Positions 1 to 10,600 of a stretch of 64,000 bases of DNA are shown here, in pieces (position 1 is the first letter of the stretch; every line of letters begins with the position of its first letter). The notes under the pieces are model-generated. The model had not been told where the DNA came from. It searched no databases and was given only the letters and a program-made list of their open reading frames with translations. The DNA is from Rhodopirellula europaea 6C (GTDB taxonomy: Bacteria; Planctomycetota; Planctomycetia; Pirellulales; Pirellulaceae): assembly GCF_000338295.1 (NCBI RefSeq), contig NZ_ANMO01000216.1:186001-250000 (forward strand). The letters run 5' to 3'. Made by a program: the position numbers and the translations under genes.

Positions 1-583
1 CCGTGCCGCCTTGGGCCCACCACCACACGATTTTGTGACCTTGGTAAAGCAGTCCGCGGTCGAACAAGTTCTTGAGTGACCACCAAACACTTTCAACATA
101 GGATTGATGGTAGGTCACATAGGCTTCTTCCAGGTTGACCCAGAACCCGAGCCGGCGGGTCAACGTTTGCCATTCCTGCATGTAACGCCAAACACTGGAT
201 TGGCATTTCTGGATGAAGGGTTCGACGCCGTAAGCTTCGATTTCTTCTTTGCTATGGATGCCCAGTTCTTTGCCGACTTCGACTTCGACGGGCAAACCGT
301 GAGTGTCCCAGCCAGCCTTTCGTTCGCAGCGGTAACCTCGCATGGTTTTGTAGCGAGGAAAAACGTCCTTGATCGCGCGCGTCAGGCAGTGCCCGGGGTG
401 AGGCATGCCATTGGCGGTCGGCGGCCCTTCGTAGAAGACGAATGTTGGTGCGTTGGCGCGACGGGCGAGCGATTGCTCGTAGATCGAATGCTGGTCCCAA
501 AACGCCAGCACCTGCTCTTCGAGAGTCGGGAAATGGGGGCTTGCGGCGGGGGCACGAAAAGCGGCGGTCGAATTCGCGGACAC
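1..583 (-). CDS. ileS: Isoleucyl-tRNA synthetase, N-terminal part (gene runs off the window)
   Basis: Class I aminoacyl-tRNA synthetase that charges tRNA-Ile in the cytoplasm. The visible ~194 residues contain the family's N-terminal signature: [15 protein letters not shown] (HIGH-like ATP-binding motif PHPGH), then [19 protein letters not shown], the hallmark of IleRS, followed by the start of the Rossmann/CP1 region. The frame stays open to base 1. The start used is GTG at 583-581 (protein begins [12 protein letters not shown]); there is no in-frame ATG further upstream before the alignment would begin, and no clear Shine-Dalgarno, so the exact start is uncertain. It stands alone, 97 bp downstream of the stop of the next minus-strand gene. 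The KMSKS motif and zinc site lie outside the window. Confidence 0.93.
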   Translation of the reverse strand, partial: MSANSTAAFRAPAASPHFPTLEEQVLAFWDQHSIYEQSLARRANAPTFVFYEGPPTANGMPHPGHCLTRAIKDVFPRYKTMRGYRCERKAGWDTHGLPVEVEVGKELGIHSKEEIEAYGVEPFIQKCQSSVWRYMQEWQTLTRRLGFWVNLEEAYVTYHQSYVESVWWSLKNLFDRGLLYQGHKIVWWWAQGGT

Positions 584-680
584 GTGATAACCGGACGAAT
601 GAGATGGGAATGTCAAAACAACGCATAGTTTTATGCGTTGAAGGACATTTCCCCTACCCCCGTCCGGCTGGCGAGGCTTC

Positions 681-2720
681 TCAGGCGACCGCGGCCGCGT
701 TGGAACTCGCCGCAGCACGCTTCGCCGCCACCATTTCCTGGTATTTCAGCCGCAGAACGTTCAGCCAGTACATGAGGTACAGGTTGGCGACAAAGGACAC
801 GAGCAGCAACGCATTGAAAAGAGTCTGCGTGGCCACCTTTTCGCGGTTGGATCGATCGCCATTGTCGGAGGTTGCTCCCGTCGTGGCACCTGCGGCGTCA
901 GTCGAGCCGGAACCGAGACCTCGGGGTGGTGCGGCGCCGGCACTGGGCAATCCTGTCGGAGGCCCACCGGCGGACGTGTTGCTGTTTGCCACATAGGTTG
1001 GAACGGTGTTGGGATAGTTCGCGTTTTGATACGGGTATCCCGTAGCCGGATTGATGTTTGGATCGATCGGCGTGTAAGGCGGATTGGTTCCGTAATTCGG
1101 CACCTGAGGGTACTGAGTCTGGGGCTGAGCCGTGTTTGGATATCCGTTTCTTGGCGAGCCAGCGTATCCGGTTGGGATCGTTGGCGGCGGTTGCTGCGTG
1201 TTGGCGGTTGGGTACGTTTGGCCGTTCGGCCCATACGGGTTTGCCGGAGCACCGGAGGCGGGAGCTCCCGTGTTTGTTTGGCCGTAGCCATTGCTTGACT
1301 GATTGGCGTAGGTGGCGTCTGTCGAATTTCGACCGGTTTGAGTCGTTGTTGACGCATCACCAGGGAATGGGGGGCTGCCGGGATACTGAGAGTTGCCAGC
1401 TGGACTCGTGTTAGCGTTTGCACGATTTTCGGCATAGCTCGAAGAACCCACCGGTCGGCCGTTTTGACCAATGCGGTCGCCATAAACATTCAAGCGATAT
1501 CCAAAACGATCGACAGGATTGCCGGCGTCATCGAAGTCGTAGCCGTTCTTGGGCAGTCGGGCTGCTTCGGCCGCGGTCAGGTGCGGGGCGTACTCATCCC
1601 GCTGGATCGTGTCGTCTCGATCAGTCGCCGTCGTGGAATATGGGGTTTCTCGACGTGAGGGGGAGTTGGCGAGTGCGTCCGAGCTCGATTGACCGTAGGG
1701 ATTTTGTCCACTGATCCCACTGGGCATTTGATTGAAGTTGCCTGTGTTGAGTCCCGTGTTTGTGGCGTTGCGATTGGTTGCGTCCGAACCTGGTCGAGTC
1801 GTTGTGCCCGCGTTGGATGCGGTGGCGGAATTGTTGACGGGCGCGGTCGAAGGACGTTGGGCAGGTCGTTCTCCCAACGCGTACCAATCGTCGTCGTTGT
1901 TTGGCCAAGGTCGTGCGCTGCTTCCTGTGGACGCCGCCGGATCAGTCGATGGGCCTCCGGCACGGGCGGCGCGATCCGTGTTGTTCAGATTGGGATTCCC
2001 GGACAGATTGGAATTACCGGTGCCGGTGAACGGTGGAGGAGCTACGGTCGTTGAGGGATCGCGATTGGGGGCGGCTGCGTTTGTTGGGGCGGTGCTCGGT
2101 GTGCCCAGCCCGATGGAACGCCCGAAGGATTCGGCACCCGCACGAAGGCTGTCACCAAGCGATCCATTGTTTGCGGCACCGGTGGCGGTGGGGCCTTGCG
2201 CCAATGACGGCGGCATGCTGAAACCGCCGGTCGGTGCTCCGCCAGTTGGAGTGGGCGCATCGAATCCGCCGGGCATGCTCATGCCGTTGGATTGCGGCTT
2301 CATCAACCGAGTGACGCTGGGCGAGTTGACGTTCCCTGGAATGATCCCCGGTTGCATCGAATTGGATGACATGGGAATCGGAATCGGTCGACGGTCGTCC
2401 GATGCGATTGGCAATCCGCGAAGTGCATTTTCGTCCGAGACGACTTGCGAGACTCCGTAGGGATGCGATGCGTTGGTTTGCATCCAATTCGCAGGCATCT
2501 GCCGAGGCACGGGGCCATCGCCTACGCGAATGACGATCTCGCTGACGCGTCCTCGCACTTCCGGCGAAATCGTGCTGGTGATTTCACCGACGCGTTCGAG
2601 TTGATCGAGCTGGTCAGGCGGGACTTGGATGATGTATTTCACCCCATCGGCACCGTCCGGAGTCCATCCGAAAGTGATGCCCATCGTCGCGACCAACAAT
2701 AACGTCACAGCGCCACCCAT
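681..2720 (-). CDS. Low-complexity protein with N- and C-terminal membrane segments, function unknown
   Basis: No family recognised. The 679-residue product begins [19 protein letters not shown], a probable signal anchor, followed by a short folded-looking stretch ([21 protein letters not shown] at about 28-47, then [16 protein letters not shown]). Residues ~90-620 are a long disordered region rich in Asn, Gly, Pro, Ser, Thr and Gln with many NPYG/YPNT-like fragments. Near the C-terminus lies a hydrophobic helix ([21 protein letters not shown]) and then a basic Ala-rich tail. The ATG at 2720 is preferred because AAAGGA sits 7 bases upstream; a GTG at 2762 would add 14 residues. The topology suggests a long extracytoplasmic or linker region tethered at both ends to membrane. 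Function is not inferable. Confidence 0.8.
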   Translation of the reverse strand: MGGAVTLLLVATMGITFGWTPDGADGVKYIIQVPPDQLDQLERVGEITSTISPEVRGRVSEIVIRVGDGPVPRQMPANWMQTNASHPYGVSQVVSDENALRGLPIASDDRRPIPIPMSSNSMQPGIIPGNVNSPSVTRLMKPQSNGMSMPGGFDAPTPTGGAPTGGFSMPPSLAQGPTATGAANNGSLGDSLRAGAESFGRSIGLGTPSTAPTNAAAPNRDPSTTVAPPPFTGTGNSNLSGNPNLNNTDRAARAGGPSTDPAASTGSSARPWPNNDDDWYALGERPAQRPSTAPVNNSATASNAGTTTRPGSDATNRNATNTGLNTGNFNQMPSGISGQNPYGQSSSDALANSPSRRETPYSTTATDRDDTIQRDEYAPHLTAAEAARLPKNGYDFDDAGNPVDRFGYRLNVYGDRIGQNGRPVGSSSYAENRANANTSPAGNSQYPGSPPFPGDASTTTQTGRNSTDATYANQSSNGYGQTNTGAPASGAPANPYGPNGQTYPTANTQQPPPTIPTGYAGSPRNGYPNTAQPQTQYPQVPNYGTNPPYTPIDPNINPATGYPYQNANYPNTVPTYVANSNTSAGGPPTGLPSAGAAPPRGLGSGSTDAAGATTGATSDNGDRSNREKVATQTLFNALLLVSFVANLYLMYWLNVLRLKYQEMVAAKRAAASSNAAAVA

Positions 2721-2762
2721 GGCACAATCCTTTGCTGTGTTCAGTTGTGGGCTTGGAAGCAC

Positions 2763-3140
2763 ATTCCGAGTGATTCACATCGCAGCCCATCGGGTTTCAC
2801 GCCAAATCGTACCGGCGATGGCTGATTGAGGTAAAGCCCGATGTGGGGTGAAAACACAAGACTGTTTGGTGCCGGAACTTGAGATGACGGCTCGGCCTAT
2901 TGAAACCGACTGTAGAGCAACCTTCGATCTAGAAGCACAGTTTTTCGGCAGATGGGGGGTGGCTGCTAGGGCACTCTAGTGGCCTCTGAGCCAGTTCTTT
3001 GCGACAATAACTTACAAAATATGCGTTTTGGAACGCGATGTTTCTGTACCTGAGGTCGACAGTGTCCTTAAGATAGAAAGGCATTTGCTCTGCTCGTATT
3101 GAGCGACTGTTTTTTCGTTTTGTTCCTAGGAGATGTTGTC
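2763..3140. other. Divergent intergenic region, no gene seen
   Basis: This stretch separates the divergent low-complexity protein gene and the DUF1559 gene, so it should hold both promoters. I see no convincing promoter consensus; a sigma-54-like reading of the GG...GC pair near 2980-3003 fails on spacing. No coding potential or RNA gene recognised. The AGGAGA Shine-Dalgarno of the next gene lies at its right end (3129-3134). Confidence 0.5.
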
Positions 3141-4376
3141 ATGAAGCGTTTTCGCGTTCAGCCAAAAGGTTTCACTTTGGTGGAGCTTTTGGTGGTCATT
3201 GCCATTATTGGCGTTTTGGTGGGGCTGCTGCTGCCGGCAGTGCAAGCAGCCCGTCGGATGAGCTGCAGCAATAATTTCAAGCAGTTGGGGTTGGCAATGC
3301 ACAACTACCACTCGGCTTACAATCAACTTCCAATTCACGGAGTCGGAACTGGGGGGACAGCTGGAGGTGCTGCTCCGTTCGGAAACACTGGGGTTACTAC
3401 CAATTGGTGGACCAACTACGGCGATGCGAATGCATGGCGATTGAGCATGTTGGTTGGACTGACGCCTTTCGTTGAACAACAAGGTTTGTGGGAAGAGATC
3501 AGTAATCCGAGTTTGATCAACGCTCTCGACCCAGCGACGCCACTCGGAACAGCATGGCCCGCTATGGGGCCAACCGTCGAGTTCCTGCAGTATCGACCAT
3601 GGATGACCAATCTTCCCATGCTTCGCTGCCCAAGCGATCCCGGACAAGGATTGCCTGGGCAAGGCCGGACGAATTACGGTGCGTGCTTAGGTGATTCGAT
3701 GGAGTGGTCGGTCCGTGGAACTAAATCACATGATGGGAACAGCGGTGAGAAAGTCAGCAACAATGGTTGGGCACAGAGGTCGCGGGCAGCGGATCGAGGC
3801 ATGTTCGTTCCGCATACAACATCCAAATTTCGTGACGTTCTAGACGGTCTTTCTAATACTGTCGCCATGGCGGAATTGATCACTGATATTGGGGACCGTG
3901 ATACACGTGGGATCCAGTCCATCAACGGAAACCCGCCCAACGAAGTGCGGGCCAACCCAAATTTCTGCGTCGAGGACGGCCAAATCGATCCGGAACGCCC
4001 GCAGTTCTGGCTCGCGGGCACTCCGATCCAGGGTGTGAATGGTGGACGTGGCTTCAAATGGGCCGACTTCCGGCCCAACTTCAGTGGTGTTCACACAATT
4101 GCTCCGCCCAACGCTGCCATTTGTGGAGGCAACAATGCCGGGCAGACGGGGATGTTCCCGCCATCGAGCCGTCATCAAGGTGGTGCTCATATTTTGATGG
4201 GTGATGGGGCGATCAAGTTCATCACGGACTCAATCGATGCAGGGAACCAAAACCACGAGATGGTTTGGCAGAATGCGACGATGGCAACCGCGAGACCAGG
4301 ATCAAAGAGCCCCTACGGAGTTTGGGGATCGTTGGGCACAAAAGCGAGTCGCGAGGTCATCGACTTCGAGTTGTGA
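3141..4376 (+). CDS. DUF1559 pseudopilin-like protein with H-X9-DG motif
   Basis: A 411-residue member of the DUF1559 family that is greatly expanded in planctomycetes. The N-terminus carries a type IV pilin-like prepilin peptidase site, [20 protein letters not shown], with cleavage expected between G and F and Glu at +5, followed by a single hydrophobic helix and the typical PAVQAARR and [21 protein letters not shown] segments. Near the C-terminus [12 protein letters not shown] is an exact H-X9-DG motif. The start is ATG 3141, 6-7 bases after AGGAGA; an upstream TTG would add 14 residues and is less likely. It is monocistronic, with a strong terminator just downstream. The product is expected to be exported or inner-membrane anchored by a type II secretion-like system; its molecular role is not established. 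Confidence 0.92.
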   Translation: MKRFRVQPKGFTLVELLVVIAIIGVLVGLLLPAVQAARRMSCSNNFKQLGLAMHNYHSAYNQLPIHGVGTGGTAGGAAPFGNTGVTTNWWTNYGDANAWRLSMLVGLTPFVEQQGLWEEISNPSLINALDPATPLGTAWPAMGPTVEFLQYRPWMTNLPMLRCPSDPGQGLPGQGRTNYGACLGDSMEWSVRGTKSHDGNSGEKVSNNGWAQRSRAADRGMFVPHTTSKFRDVLDGLSNTVAMAELITDIGDRDTRGIQSINGNPPNEVRANPNFCVEDGQIDPERPQFWLAGTPIQGVNGGRGFKWADFRPNFSGVHTIAPPNAAICGGNNAGQTGMFPPSSRHQGGAHILMGDGAIKFITDSIDAGNQNHEMVWQNATMATARPGSKSPYGVWGSLGTKASREVIDFEL

Positions 4377-4403
4377 TGCCAATGAAATGGCTAGAAAAAT
4401 AAC

Positions 4404-4442
4404 AAAAGCCGGTTTCGCTCAAGGAGCGAAGCCGGCTTTTTT
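4404..4442 (+). terminator. Rho-independent terminator of the DUF1559 gene
   Basis: A 13-bp stem (gccggtttcgctc paired with gagcgaagccggc, one G-T pair) with a 3-base loop lies at 4408-4436 and is followed by six T's. It begins 28 bases after the stop codon. An A-run at the left side makes it potentially bidirectional. Confidence 0.9.
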
Positions 4443-4500
4443 ACTAGCCACGAGCGAACTGGCGTAAATGCTAGATCGAATGCGTTATATCGGTCGTGCG

Positions 4501-4624
4501 CTAGCGGGCTGTTGATTCAATGAGCCGCACCGCGTTAGCGGCGGTTAGTCAGACGCCATTCGGGGCTAACGCCCATCGGCTAATTGTTGTCACTCGGTAT
4601 ACGACTAAATCAACAGGCTGCTAG
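4501..4624. repeat. Nested palindromic intergenic element
   Basis: Outer inverted repeats ctagcgggctgttgatt (4501-4517) and aatcaacaggctgctag (4608-4624) match at 15 of 17 positions when folded. Inside is a second pair, gcgttagc (near 4533) and gctaacgc (near 4565). The element lies between the DUF1559 terminator and the lipoprotein gene, and its right arm supplies the lipoprotein stop codon (TAG at 4623-4621). Similar palindromic gttagcgg-type intergenic sequences are, as far as I know, common in Rhodopirellula genomes; copy number could not be checked here. Confidence 0.65.
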
Positions 4625-4809
4625 GGCTTGGTATCGAGCGAATCGTCCATCGCGGCTTGTTCTTTGGCTTGTTCCGCTTGGTAAGCTTCAATCGCCGACT
4701 GGTCTGCGTCTTCCAGTGCAGTGCCCGGTTGTGATGGGCATCCAATTGCGGTGCCCAAGGTAAGGCAGCAAACAACAGCGAGGGCGCGACGAAGATTCGA
4801 GGCGTTCAT
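4621..4809 (-). CDS. Small putative lipoprotein
   Basis: A 62-residue product with a basic start (MNASNLRRALAVVCCLTLG), a hydrophobic segment and a lipobox-like TAIGC with Cys24 as the candidate lipidated residue. The mature ~38 residues are polar and rich in Ala, Gln, Asp and Glu (a short stretch such as AIEAYQAEQAKEQAAMDD could be helical). A Shine-Dalgarno GGAG lies 6 bases before the ATG. The gene ends inside the palindromic element, whose right arm provides TAG. No homologue family is recognised; small lipoproteins like this are frequent in planctomycetes. Its reality rests on the signal sequence, RBS and codon pattern. Confidence 0.68.
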   Translation of the reverse strand: MNASNLRRALAVVCCLTLGTAIGCPSQPGTALEDADQSAIEAYQAEQAKEQAAMDDSLDTKP

Positions 4810-4944
4810 GGGGCACTCCGGTCAAGAATTCGAAAAAGGACAGGCGTCAACAAAGTGGACGCGGGCTCGCCATTGTAACCGTTTGGAACGGGAGCGGTGT
4901 TGTTCTGAGCGGGGTCTGGCAGGTGTGAAGTCGATGTCAGCGCA

Positions 4945-4978
4945 TAAAAAATGCCGAGCCACCTGGGTGACTCGGCAT
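4945..4978 (-). terminator. Rho-independent terminator of glnII
   Basis: Read on the minus strand, ATGCCGAGTCACC-CA-GGTGGCTCGGCAT forms a 13-bp stem with one G-T-type mismatch and is followed by a run of six T's. It lies about 80 bases after the glutamine synthetase stop codon. Confidence 0.88.
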
Positions 4979-5060
4979 CGAATTTCAGAGTGATATCAAC
5001 TGTGGCGATTGAAGTCGCTCACGATTGAATCGGCTCAGCAGCCTGGGCCGGGAACTTGGT

Positions 5061-6086
5061 TCAAACGCCGGCTGGGACGTTGGCTGTCTTGACCGTTGCG
5101 ATGATTGCACTGGCAACCATGTATGGGTCAGCGTTCGAAGCTGGGCGACGATCTTCCAACCATCCCTTCCAGCCCTTTTCAACCGTGGCGATTGGAATGC
5201 GGATCGATGCGCCGCGGTCCGAGATGCCGTAGCTGAACTTGTCGATCGATTGCGTTTCGTGCAAACCGGTCAAACGCTGATCGTTGTCAGCACCGTAAAC
5301 ATCGATGTGCTCGGTGATACGAGGCTCGAAGGCTTGGCAAATCGCTTCGTAAACTTCTTTGCTGCCGCACGTACGCAGGGTCGTGTTGCTGAAGTTGGCG
5401 TGCATACCGCTGCCGTTCCAGTCGCCTTTGACTGGTTTGCAGTGGTAGTTGATTTCCATGCCGTACTTCTCGCCGGTGCGATCCAGCAAGTAGCGTGCGA
5501 GCCAAATTTCGTCGCCAGCTTGGGCAGCACCCTTGGCGAAGATTTGGAATTCCCACTGGCCCATCATGACTTCGGCGTTGATGCCTTCGACGTTCAAGCC
5601 AGCTTGCAAGCACAGTTCGAGGTGCTCTTCGACGATTTCACGACCGACTGCTTTGCCGGCACCGACCGAGCAGTAGTAAGGGCCTTGAGGTCCTGGGAAA
5701 CCTTCAGATGGGAAGCCGATTGGTTTCTTGGTTTCTGGGTCGAAGATCGTGTACTCCTGTTCGAAACCGAACCAGAAGTCATTGTCGTCGTCCTTGATTG
5801 TTGCACGGCCGTTGCTGCGGTGAGGCGTGCCATCGGCATTCATCACTTCGCACATCACCAAGAAGCCGGTGCCCAAACGATCCGGATCGGGAACGCAGAA
5901 GACGGGCTTCAACAAGCAGTCGCTGGCTCCACCGGGGGCTTGTTCGGTTGACGAACCGTCGAACGACCACATTTCGGCGTCTTCCACTTTGCCGCTGAAG
6001 TCGTCGACGATTTTGGTTTTGCTGCGCATGCTCTGGGTCGGTTGATAGCCGTCGAGCCAGATGTATTCCAACTTACACTTGGTCAT
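5061..6086 (-). CDS. glnII: Glutamine synthetase, type II (eukaryotic-like)
   Basis: Cytoplasmic ATP-dependent condensation of ammonia and glutamate to glutamine. At 341 residues it has GSII rather than GSI (about 470) size. The N-terminal beta-grasp contains EYIWLDGYQPTQSMRSKTKI and WSFDGSSTEQAPGG; the catalytic domain has FGFEQEYTIFD, AGLNVEGINAEVMMGQWEFQ, NYHCKPVKGDWNGSGMHANFS (ATP/glutamate site) and SDRGASIRIP. ATG 6086 is chosen because AGGAGAC lies 8 bases upstream and the protein then starts at the expected MTKCKLEYIWLDG; an upstream start would add 18 non-conserved residues. It is monocistronic with its own terminator. No NtrC/sigma-54 promoter was found in the 350-bp upstream region. 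Confidence 0.95.
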   Translation of the reverse strand: MTKCKLEYIWLDGYQPTQSMRSKTKIVDDFSGKVEDAEMWSFDGSSTEQAPGGASDCLLKPVFCVPDPDRLGTGFLVMCEVMNADGTPHRSNGRATIKDDDNDFWFGFEQEYTIFDPETKKPIGFPSEGFPGPQGPYYCSVGAGKAVGREIVEEHLELCLQAGLNVEGINAEVMMGQWEFQIFAKGAAQAGDEIWLARYLLDRTGEKYGMEINYHCKPVKGDWNGSGMHANFSNTTLRTCGSKEVYEAICQAFEPRITEHIDVYGADNDQRLTGLHETQSIDKFSYGISDRGASIRIPIATVEKGWKGWLEDRRPASNADPYMVASAIIATVKTANVPAGV

Positions 6087-6443
6087 GGATGCGAGTCTCC
6101 TAAAGACTTTTTGGTGCCCTTGGCGGTCTTGCCAGAGCAAAGAATGAAACTGTCAGACAAACGGTTCTACCCAACCGCAGCAATGAAAAATGAACCAGCG
6201 TGATTCACTTCGATGCAGCCAACGGCCCTTAAAATACCCGAATTGACACGGATTACCAATGCTCAGAAAGGGAAGAATCTGGGGCGGTACCAAATCCGAA
6301 TGCATTTGGGTTTAATGTTCGCTCTGTTACGAAGCAGCTGAATATGCCAGCTTGGTAAGCATTGCGGGAGCCATGGCGGTCAACGCAATCGTCAATTGCT
6401 TGTCAGGGAAGAATCTTCACCATCGCGTGGGCGAAACGGAATC
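6087..6443. other. Divergent intergenic region between glnII and a membrane protein gene
   Basis: About 360 bases with no coding potential, tRNA or recognisable riboswitch. It should hold the glnII promoter (reading left) and that of the membrane protein gene (reading right). I searched by eye for the sigma-54 TGGCAC-N5-TTGC pattern and found none. Confidence 0.45.
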
Positions 6444-7037
6444 ATGTCCAATACACCAAACGATCCATTTGATCCAAATCGGGCCTATCAAAATCCATTG
6501 ACTCCCGAAGTCGTTGGTGGTCCCGGGGGGCCCGGTGCTCAACCACCGGCCAAGAAAAAATGGCCGATGATTCTCGCAATCGTCTTGGGGCTCGGTTTCG
6601 TCTCGATGCTGATTTGCTGTGGCGTGCTGTGGTTTGCGATGTCAAAAGTCGGCGGTTTGGGTGCCGTTTTCGAACCCGTTCGAGCAGACCTGAACCGAAT
6701 GCCCGAGGTCACCGACGAGATTGGCGAGATCGAGTCGATGTCGATGAACTTTGGCGAAACAGTCAACGAAGCCGAAGAGAATCCCGACTTCATCGTTTTC
6801 GATCTGGAGGGAACCAGCGGTTCCGCCAAAGCAGCGGTGAAAGTGGGACCGGGCGGCGGAGTCGATGAAGCCATCTTGATCTTGCCCGATGGGACTCGCA
6901 AAGAACTCAATGCTTCGAATCCGTCCTCGACAATTCCCGATGGCCTTGGTTCCGACGACGAGCCGATCGATGAGATGACGTTTGAAGACGAAACTGAGCG
7001 AGAACTTCGCGAATTGGAATCGTCGCTCGATTTGTGA
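6444..7037 (+). CDS. Single-pass membrane protein with Pro/Gly-rich N-terminus, unknown function
   Basis: A 197-residue product. Residues 1-38 form a hydrophilic Pro/Gly/Asn-rich tail (MSNTPNDPFDPNRAYQNP... GGPGGPGAQPP AKKK); a single transmembrane segment follows at about 42-66 (PMILAIVLGLGFVSMLICCGV); the C-terminal ~130 residues are soluble and acidic, ending in a Glu-rich tail (EDETERELRELESSLDL). By the positive-inside rule the short tail is cytoplasmic. No domain family recognised. The ATG at 6444 has only a weak GGAA upstream; an upstream start at 6396 is possible. It precedes the cyclophilin gene by 80 bp on the same strand. The N-terminal layout (NDPF-rich tail, basic residues, one TM, soluble domain) resembles that of the product at 61616-62512. 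Confidence 0.78.
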   Translation: MSNTPNDPFDPNRAYQNPLTPEVVGGPGGPGAQPPAKKKWPMILAIVLGLGFVSMLICCGVLWFAMSKVGGLGAVFEPVRADLNRMPEVTDEIGEIESMSMNFGETVNEAEENPDFIVFDLEGTSGSAKAAVKVGPGGGVDEAILILPDGTRKELNASNPSSTIPDGLGSDDEPIDEMTFEDETERELRELESSLDL

Positions 7038-7117
7038 GTCTTGTGACCGACGCGAATGGCGTTCTCCCAATCAACCCGACCAACAAACCGTTTTTACTTC
7101 TTAGACGAAAGTGACCG

Positions 7118-7549
7118 ATGAAAGTTGCCACCTTTGACACCGATCGCGGAACGATTCGCATCGAATTGTTTGACGACAAAACTCCGAAGACCGTTGAGAA
7201 CTTCGAAACGCTCTGCGAGAAGAAGTACTACGACGGATTGGTTTTCCATCGCGTGATTCCCAACTTCATGGTTCAAGGCGGTTGCCCCGAAGGCAGTGGA
7301 CGCGGTGGACCTGGGTACCAGTTCGAAGATGAGTTCCACCCCGAGCTCAAACACGATGGCCCCGGCGTTTTGTCGATGGCCAACGCTGGCCCCAACACGA
7401 ATGGGTCGCAATTCTTCATCACTCACGAAGCCCAGCCTCACCTCGACAATCGACACAGCGTGTTCGGCAAAGTCATCGAAGGCCAAGACGTCGTTGATGC
7501 GATCGAGCAAGGCGACACGATGAAGACCGTTCGCGTCACCGAAGAGTGA
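7118..7549 (+). CDS. Cyclophilin-type peptidyl-prolyl cis-trans isomerase
   Basis: A single-domain 143-residue cyclophilin that catalyses cis-trans isomerisation of Xaa-Pro bonds. Characteristic segments in order: [29 protein letters not shown] (with the catalytic-site FHR and the substrate-pocket F/M/Q residues), [42 protein letters not shown]. There is no signal peptide, so it is expected in the cytoplasm. The typical central Trp/His of human CypA is replaced by the bacterial pattern. A perfect terminator follows, so it ends its transcription unit; the preceding membrane protein gene is 80 bp away. Confidence 0.95.
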   Translation: MKVATFDTDRGTIRIELFDDKTPKTVENFETLCEKKYYDGLVFHRVIPNFMVQGGCPEGSGRGGPGYQFEDEFHPELKHDGPGVLSMANAGPNTNGSQFFITHEAQPHLDNRHSVFGKVIEGQDVVDAIEQGDTMKTVRVTEE

Positions 7550-7603
7550 ACTGACACTGTCCTCGGCAACCCGCATGCTGGGAATGTTCTTGATGCAAAC
7601 GCG

Positions 7604-7630
7604 ACCCCGGTGAATTCACCGGGGTTTTTT
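7604..7630 (+). terminator. Rho-independent terminator after the cyclophilin gene
   Basis: A perfect 10-bp palindrome, ccccggtgaattcaccgggg at 7605-7624, is followed directly by six T's. It lies between the convergent cyclophilin and TPR/FG-GAP genes. Confidence 0.93.
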
Positions 7631-7682
7631 CATGTCGTTTCGGAATGGCCGAATCCAATTTCGGGCAATTCATCGGGATGCG

Positions 7683-10600
7683 TCAACGAAGGTTGATGGC
7701 TTGTGGTTTTCCCTGAACCATCAACCATTCTGAATCGGTTGCGAGTCCCGCAAAGCTTTGTTGCTGGTCGTCCGGCCACGTGATTTCGACACGAACCTCG
7801 TCCTCGGCATCCGGGCAGCTCAACATCCAACTCGCTTCCTCGTTGCAGAGGTAACTGCCACCGGAGGTTACCCAGTGCGTCCTTTTCCAGTCGCCAGCGG
7901 TCACGGTGATCTTGGTGCCGATTGCGTCACGGGAAGATCGCGTTCCGGTCACGCGTAATCTCAGCTTTGGAGCTGACGACTCGGTGTGATTGACGAGCAA
8001 CGCGACAGGCTCGGTTTGGTGAGTCACCAACAGGTCAGGCTTGAAATCGCGATTGGCATCGATCGTCCACAGGCTGCGTCCGACATGTGGTTGAGAAAGG
8101 TATTCGCCAGAGGTCGCCGCGGGTTCGAAACGGCCGTTGTCTCCGTGGCGAAAGAACTGCATCGGCTGAGCATATTGGCTTCGGCGAGCAGGTCGGTCTG
8201 TTGCTTCTTCAGAAAGGTCATCCCGCTGGAAAATATCAACGTGGCCATTGGAAACGACTAACTCATTGTTTCCGTCACCGTCCAGGTCTGTCGTCGTGGT
8301 TCCAAAGCCAACCAGCGGCAATGTGTCTGATCCCAAGTCCACTGCCATGGTGGAATCACGCCAACTGCCGGGACCGGTTTGGAGATGAAGCGTGTTGTAC
8401 TCCTGGTCAAAGTTCGTGACGTAGAAGTCAATTTTACCGTCGGCGTTGAAGTCATCCGCGGCGATGCCCATCGAACCCTGAGCGACCGATCGAACGTCAA
8501 CGGCCAGCCCTCGTGGCAAGGCTGATTCGGTCCAGCTCATGTTTGCGGTGTCGTCGCTGGACGTTTGGTTCAAAGCACGCGACCAATAGAAGTTGCTGGT
8601 CATGTCATTGGCGACGAAGATTTGGTTGCCAATGCGATCTTCAAAGCGTCCGATTACCAGACCGAGACCGCGGCCGGCATCGGTGGCTTTTACACTCCAC
8701 TGTTCGGTCACGTCGCGAAGGTTTCCGCGGAAGTTGGTTCGGAAGAATTGATCGTGATCGCCACTGAACCGCATCGGCGAGCACGATCTGGCTGGCTCGT
8801 CGTCCGAGTCGCTGCCACAAACAAACGTGACAGGATCCAAGCCTTCGCAGTAATTCAACACAACCAAATCCGACAGGCCATCCGAATCCAAATCAGCAAA
8901 GGCAGCTCCAGTGGACCAGCGTGATTCGTCTGGATTAGCGAGCCATTGATCGGTCGCGTTGATGAACGTTCCATCGCCTTGATTGATCAACAGCTCGTTC
9001 GGTCCATAGTTGGTGCACAGCAGATCGGGCCAGCCATCTTCGTTGAGATCGCCCACCGCGATTCCTTGTGCGAAACCACGGTCGTTGACACCGGCTGATT
9101 CGGGGGCTGTTGTGAACACACCGTTCTCGTTCCGCAGCAGAACGTTTGGCGGGGAGTCCTTTTGTGGTGGCGTGCCGCCTGCTGTGACCAATGCCAAGTC
9201 GCTCCATCCGTCGCGATCAAAATCCAGCGTCGCACCGCCGCATCCGAGTGTTTGATGCAGGCTGATCCCCGGTTGGTCCAGGTCATCGCCGGTCGAAGCT
9301 AAGAAGGCAATGCCGCGTTGTTTGGCTTCGTTGACCATTTCGATCGGACCAGTTTTTCCGCGATCTTCGTCCGCCATTTCGAGCTGTGGATCATCGATCA
9401 CCGAAGGCGGCGTGTCACGCGGGTCTTCGTCTGATTGCTCGTCGAGGAATCGTTCGATGGAAGGTTGAAAAGCCAGATGGGAAAGATCCAGTTGAAGTTC
9501 TGGGAATTCTTTGGTCTGTTGCCAAGGCGTGTCGCGACGGAGTTCAGCGATCAGGTCCTTTCGCATTTGCTGCAGGTCGATCGTGTCGTCCTCCGGCAAG
9601 TGCATCGCGACGGAGATCCACGCTTCGGCTTCCCAGGGACGGCCCATTTCTCGCACGACGCCTACCATGTCAGCGATCACGGACCGCGAAATACGACCGG
9701 ACCGATTGAAACGACGGCGAAGTTGATTGAATCGGTTGAGTTGTTCGGCTCGATTTCCAACCGCTTCGATCACCTGGGGACTCGCACCGAGCGAAGGGTT
9801 GCTTTGAAGGACCCGTTGCAGATCCAGCCATGAACGCGAAATGTCGGGATCGAGTTGAGCCGCTCGCAAATAAGCTCGTGCCGCTGAACCGGCGTTCCCA
9901 ACCGCTTCGGACCACATGCCCATCGCCGTCCAGAAATGACGCCGCTGAGTCACTTCCGCGGGCAAGTTTGCCAGCGATGATTCGAGCTCCTTCCAATCCG
10001 CTTGTTCAGCAAGCAGAAGCGAACGCATTGCTGCGGCGGTCGCGTAATTCGGGTGACGATCAACAATCTTGTCCAGGCTTTTTCTTGCTTCATCGAATAA
10101 GTTTTGGTCCAGCGCCGAACGAGCCGCTCCGATCAACGGGCGGAGGTCATCCGGATTGCGCTGCACCATTTCGTCCAGCGGCTTTGCATCCATGGATCGG
10201 ATCTCGGTGTCGGTCATCGTCATCAGCAGTTCGAGATCAAACTGCCTTTCCAAGATTAGCTTGCGTCCGTGTTCCAGGCCGGCTCCACGTTCTTCGGTGC
10301 CCATCTGCAGATCGAATAGCACTCGCCGGGTTTCGTGGCGATCCGGATGGGCGTTCACGACCTTTTCCAAAAAGGCCATCGCGTCGTGCGTTCGACCGGC
10401 GGAGATCATCGCGATGAGCGTTTCATCGACTCGTTTTGCGGAAGCGTAGTTTTCGACCTGGCTGGCTTGCTCGAGATAGTCGGCCGCCAGATTGGCTCGC
10501 CCGGTTTGATGTGCCACCCGCGCGACATACGTGATCGCGTCTGGATCTTCGCCGTGTTTTTCCAGCACGGCTTCGCGAAGCTGCCAGGCATCGTCCCACT

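Noticed and set aside
2970-3010. Sigma-54-like promoter before the DUF1559 gene
   Set aside because: TGGC and TTTGC are present but their spacing is 22 bases instead of the 15-16 required.
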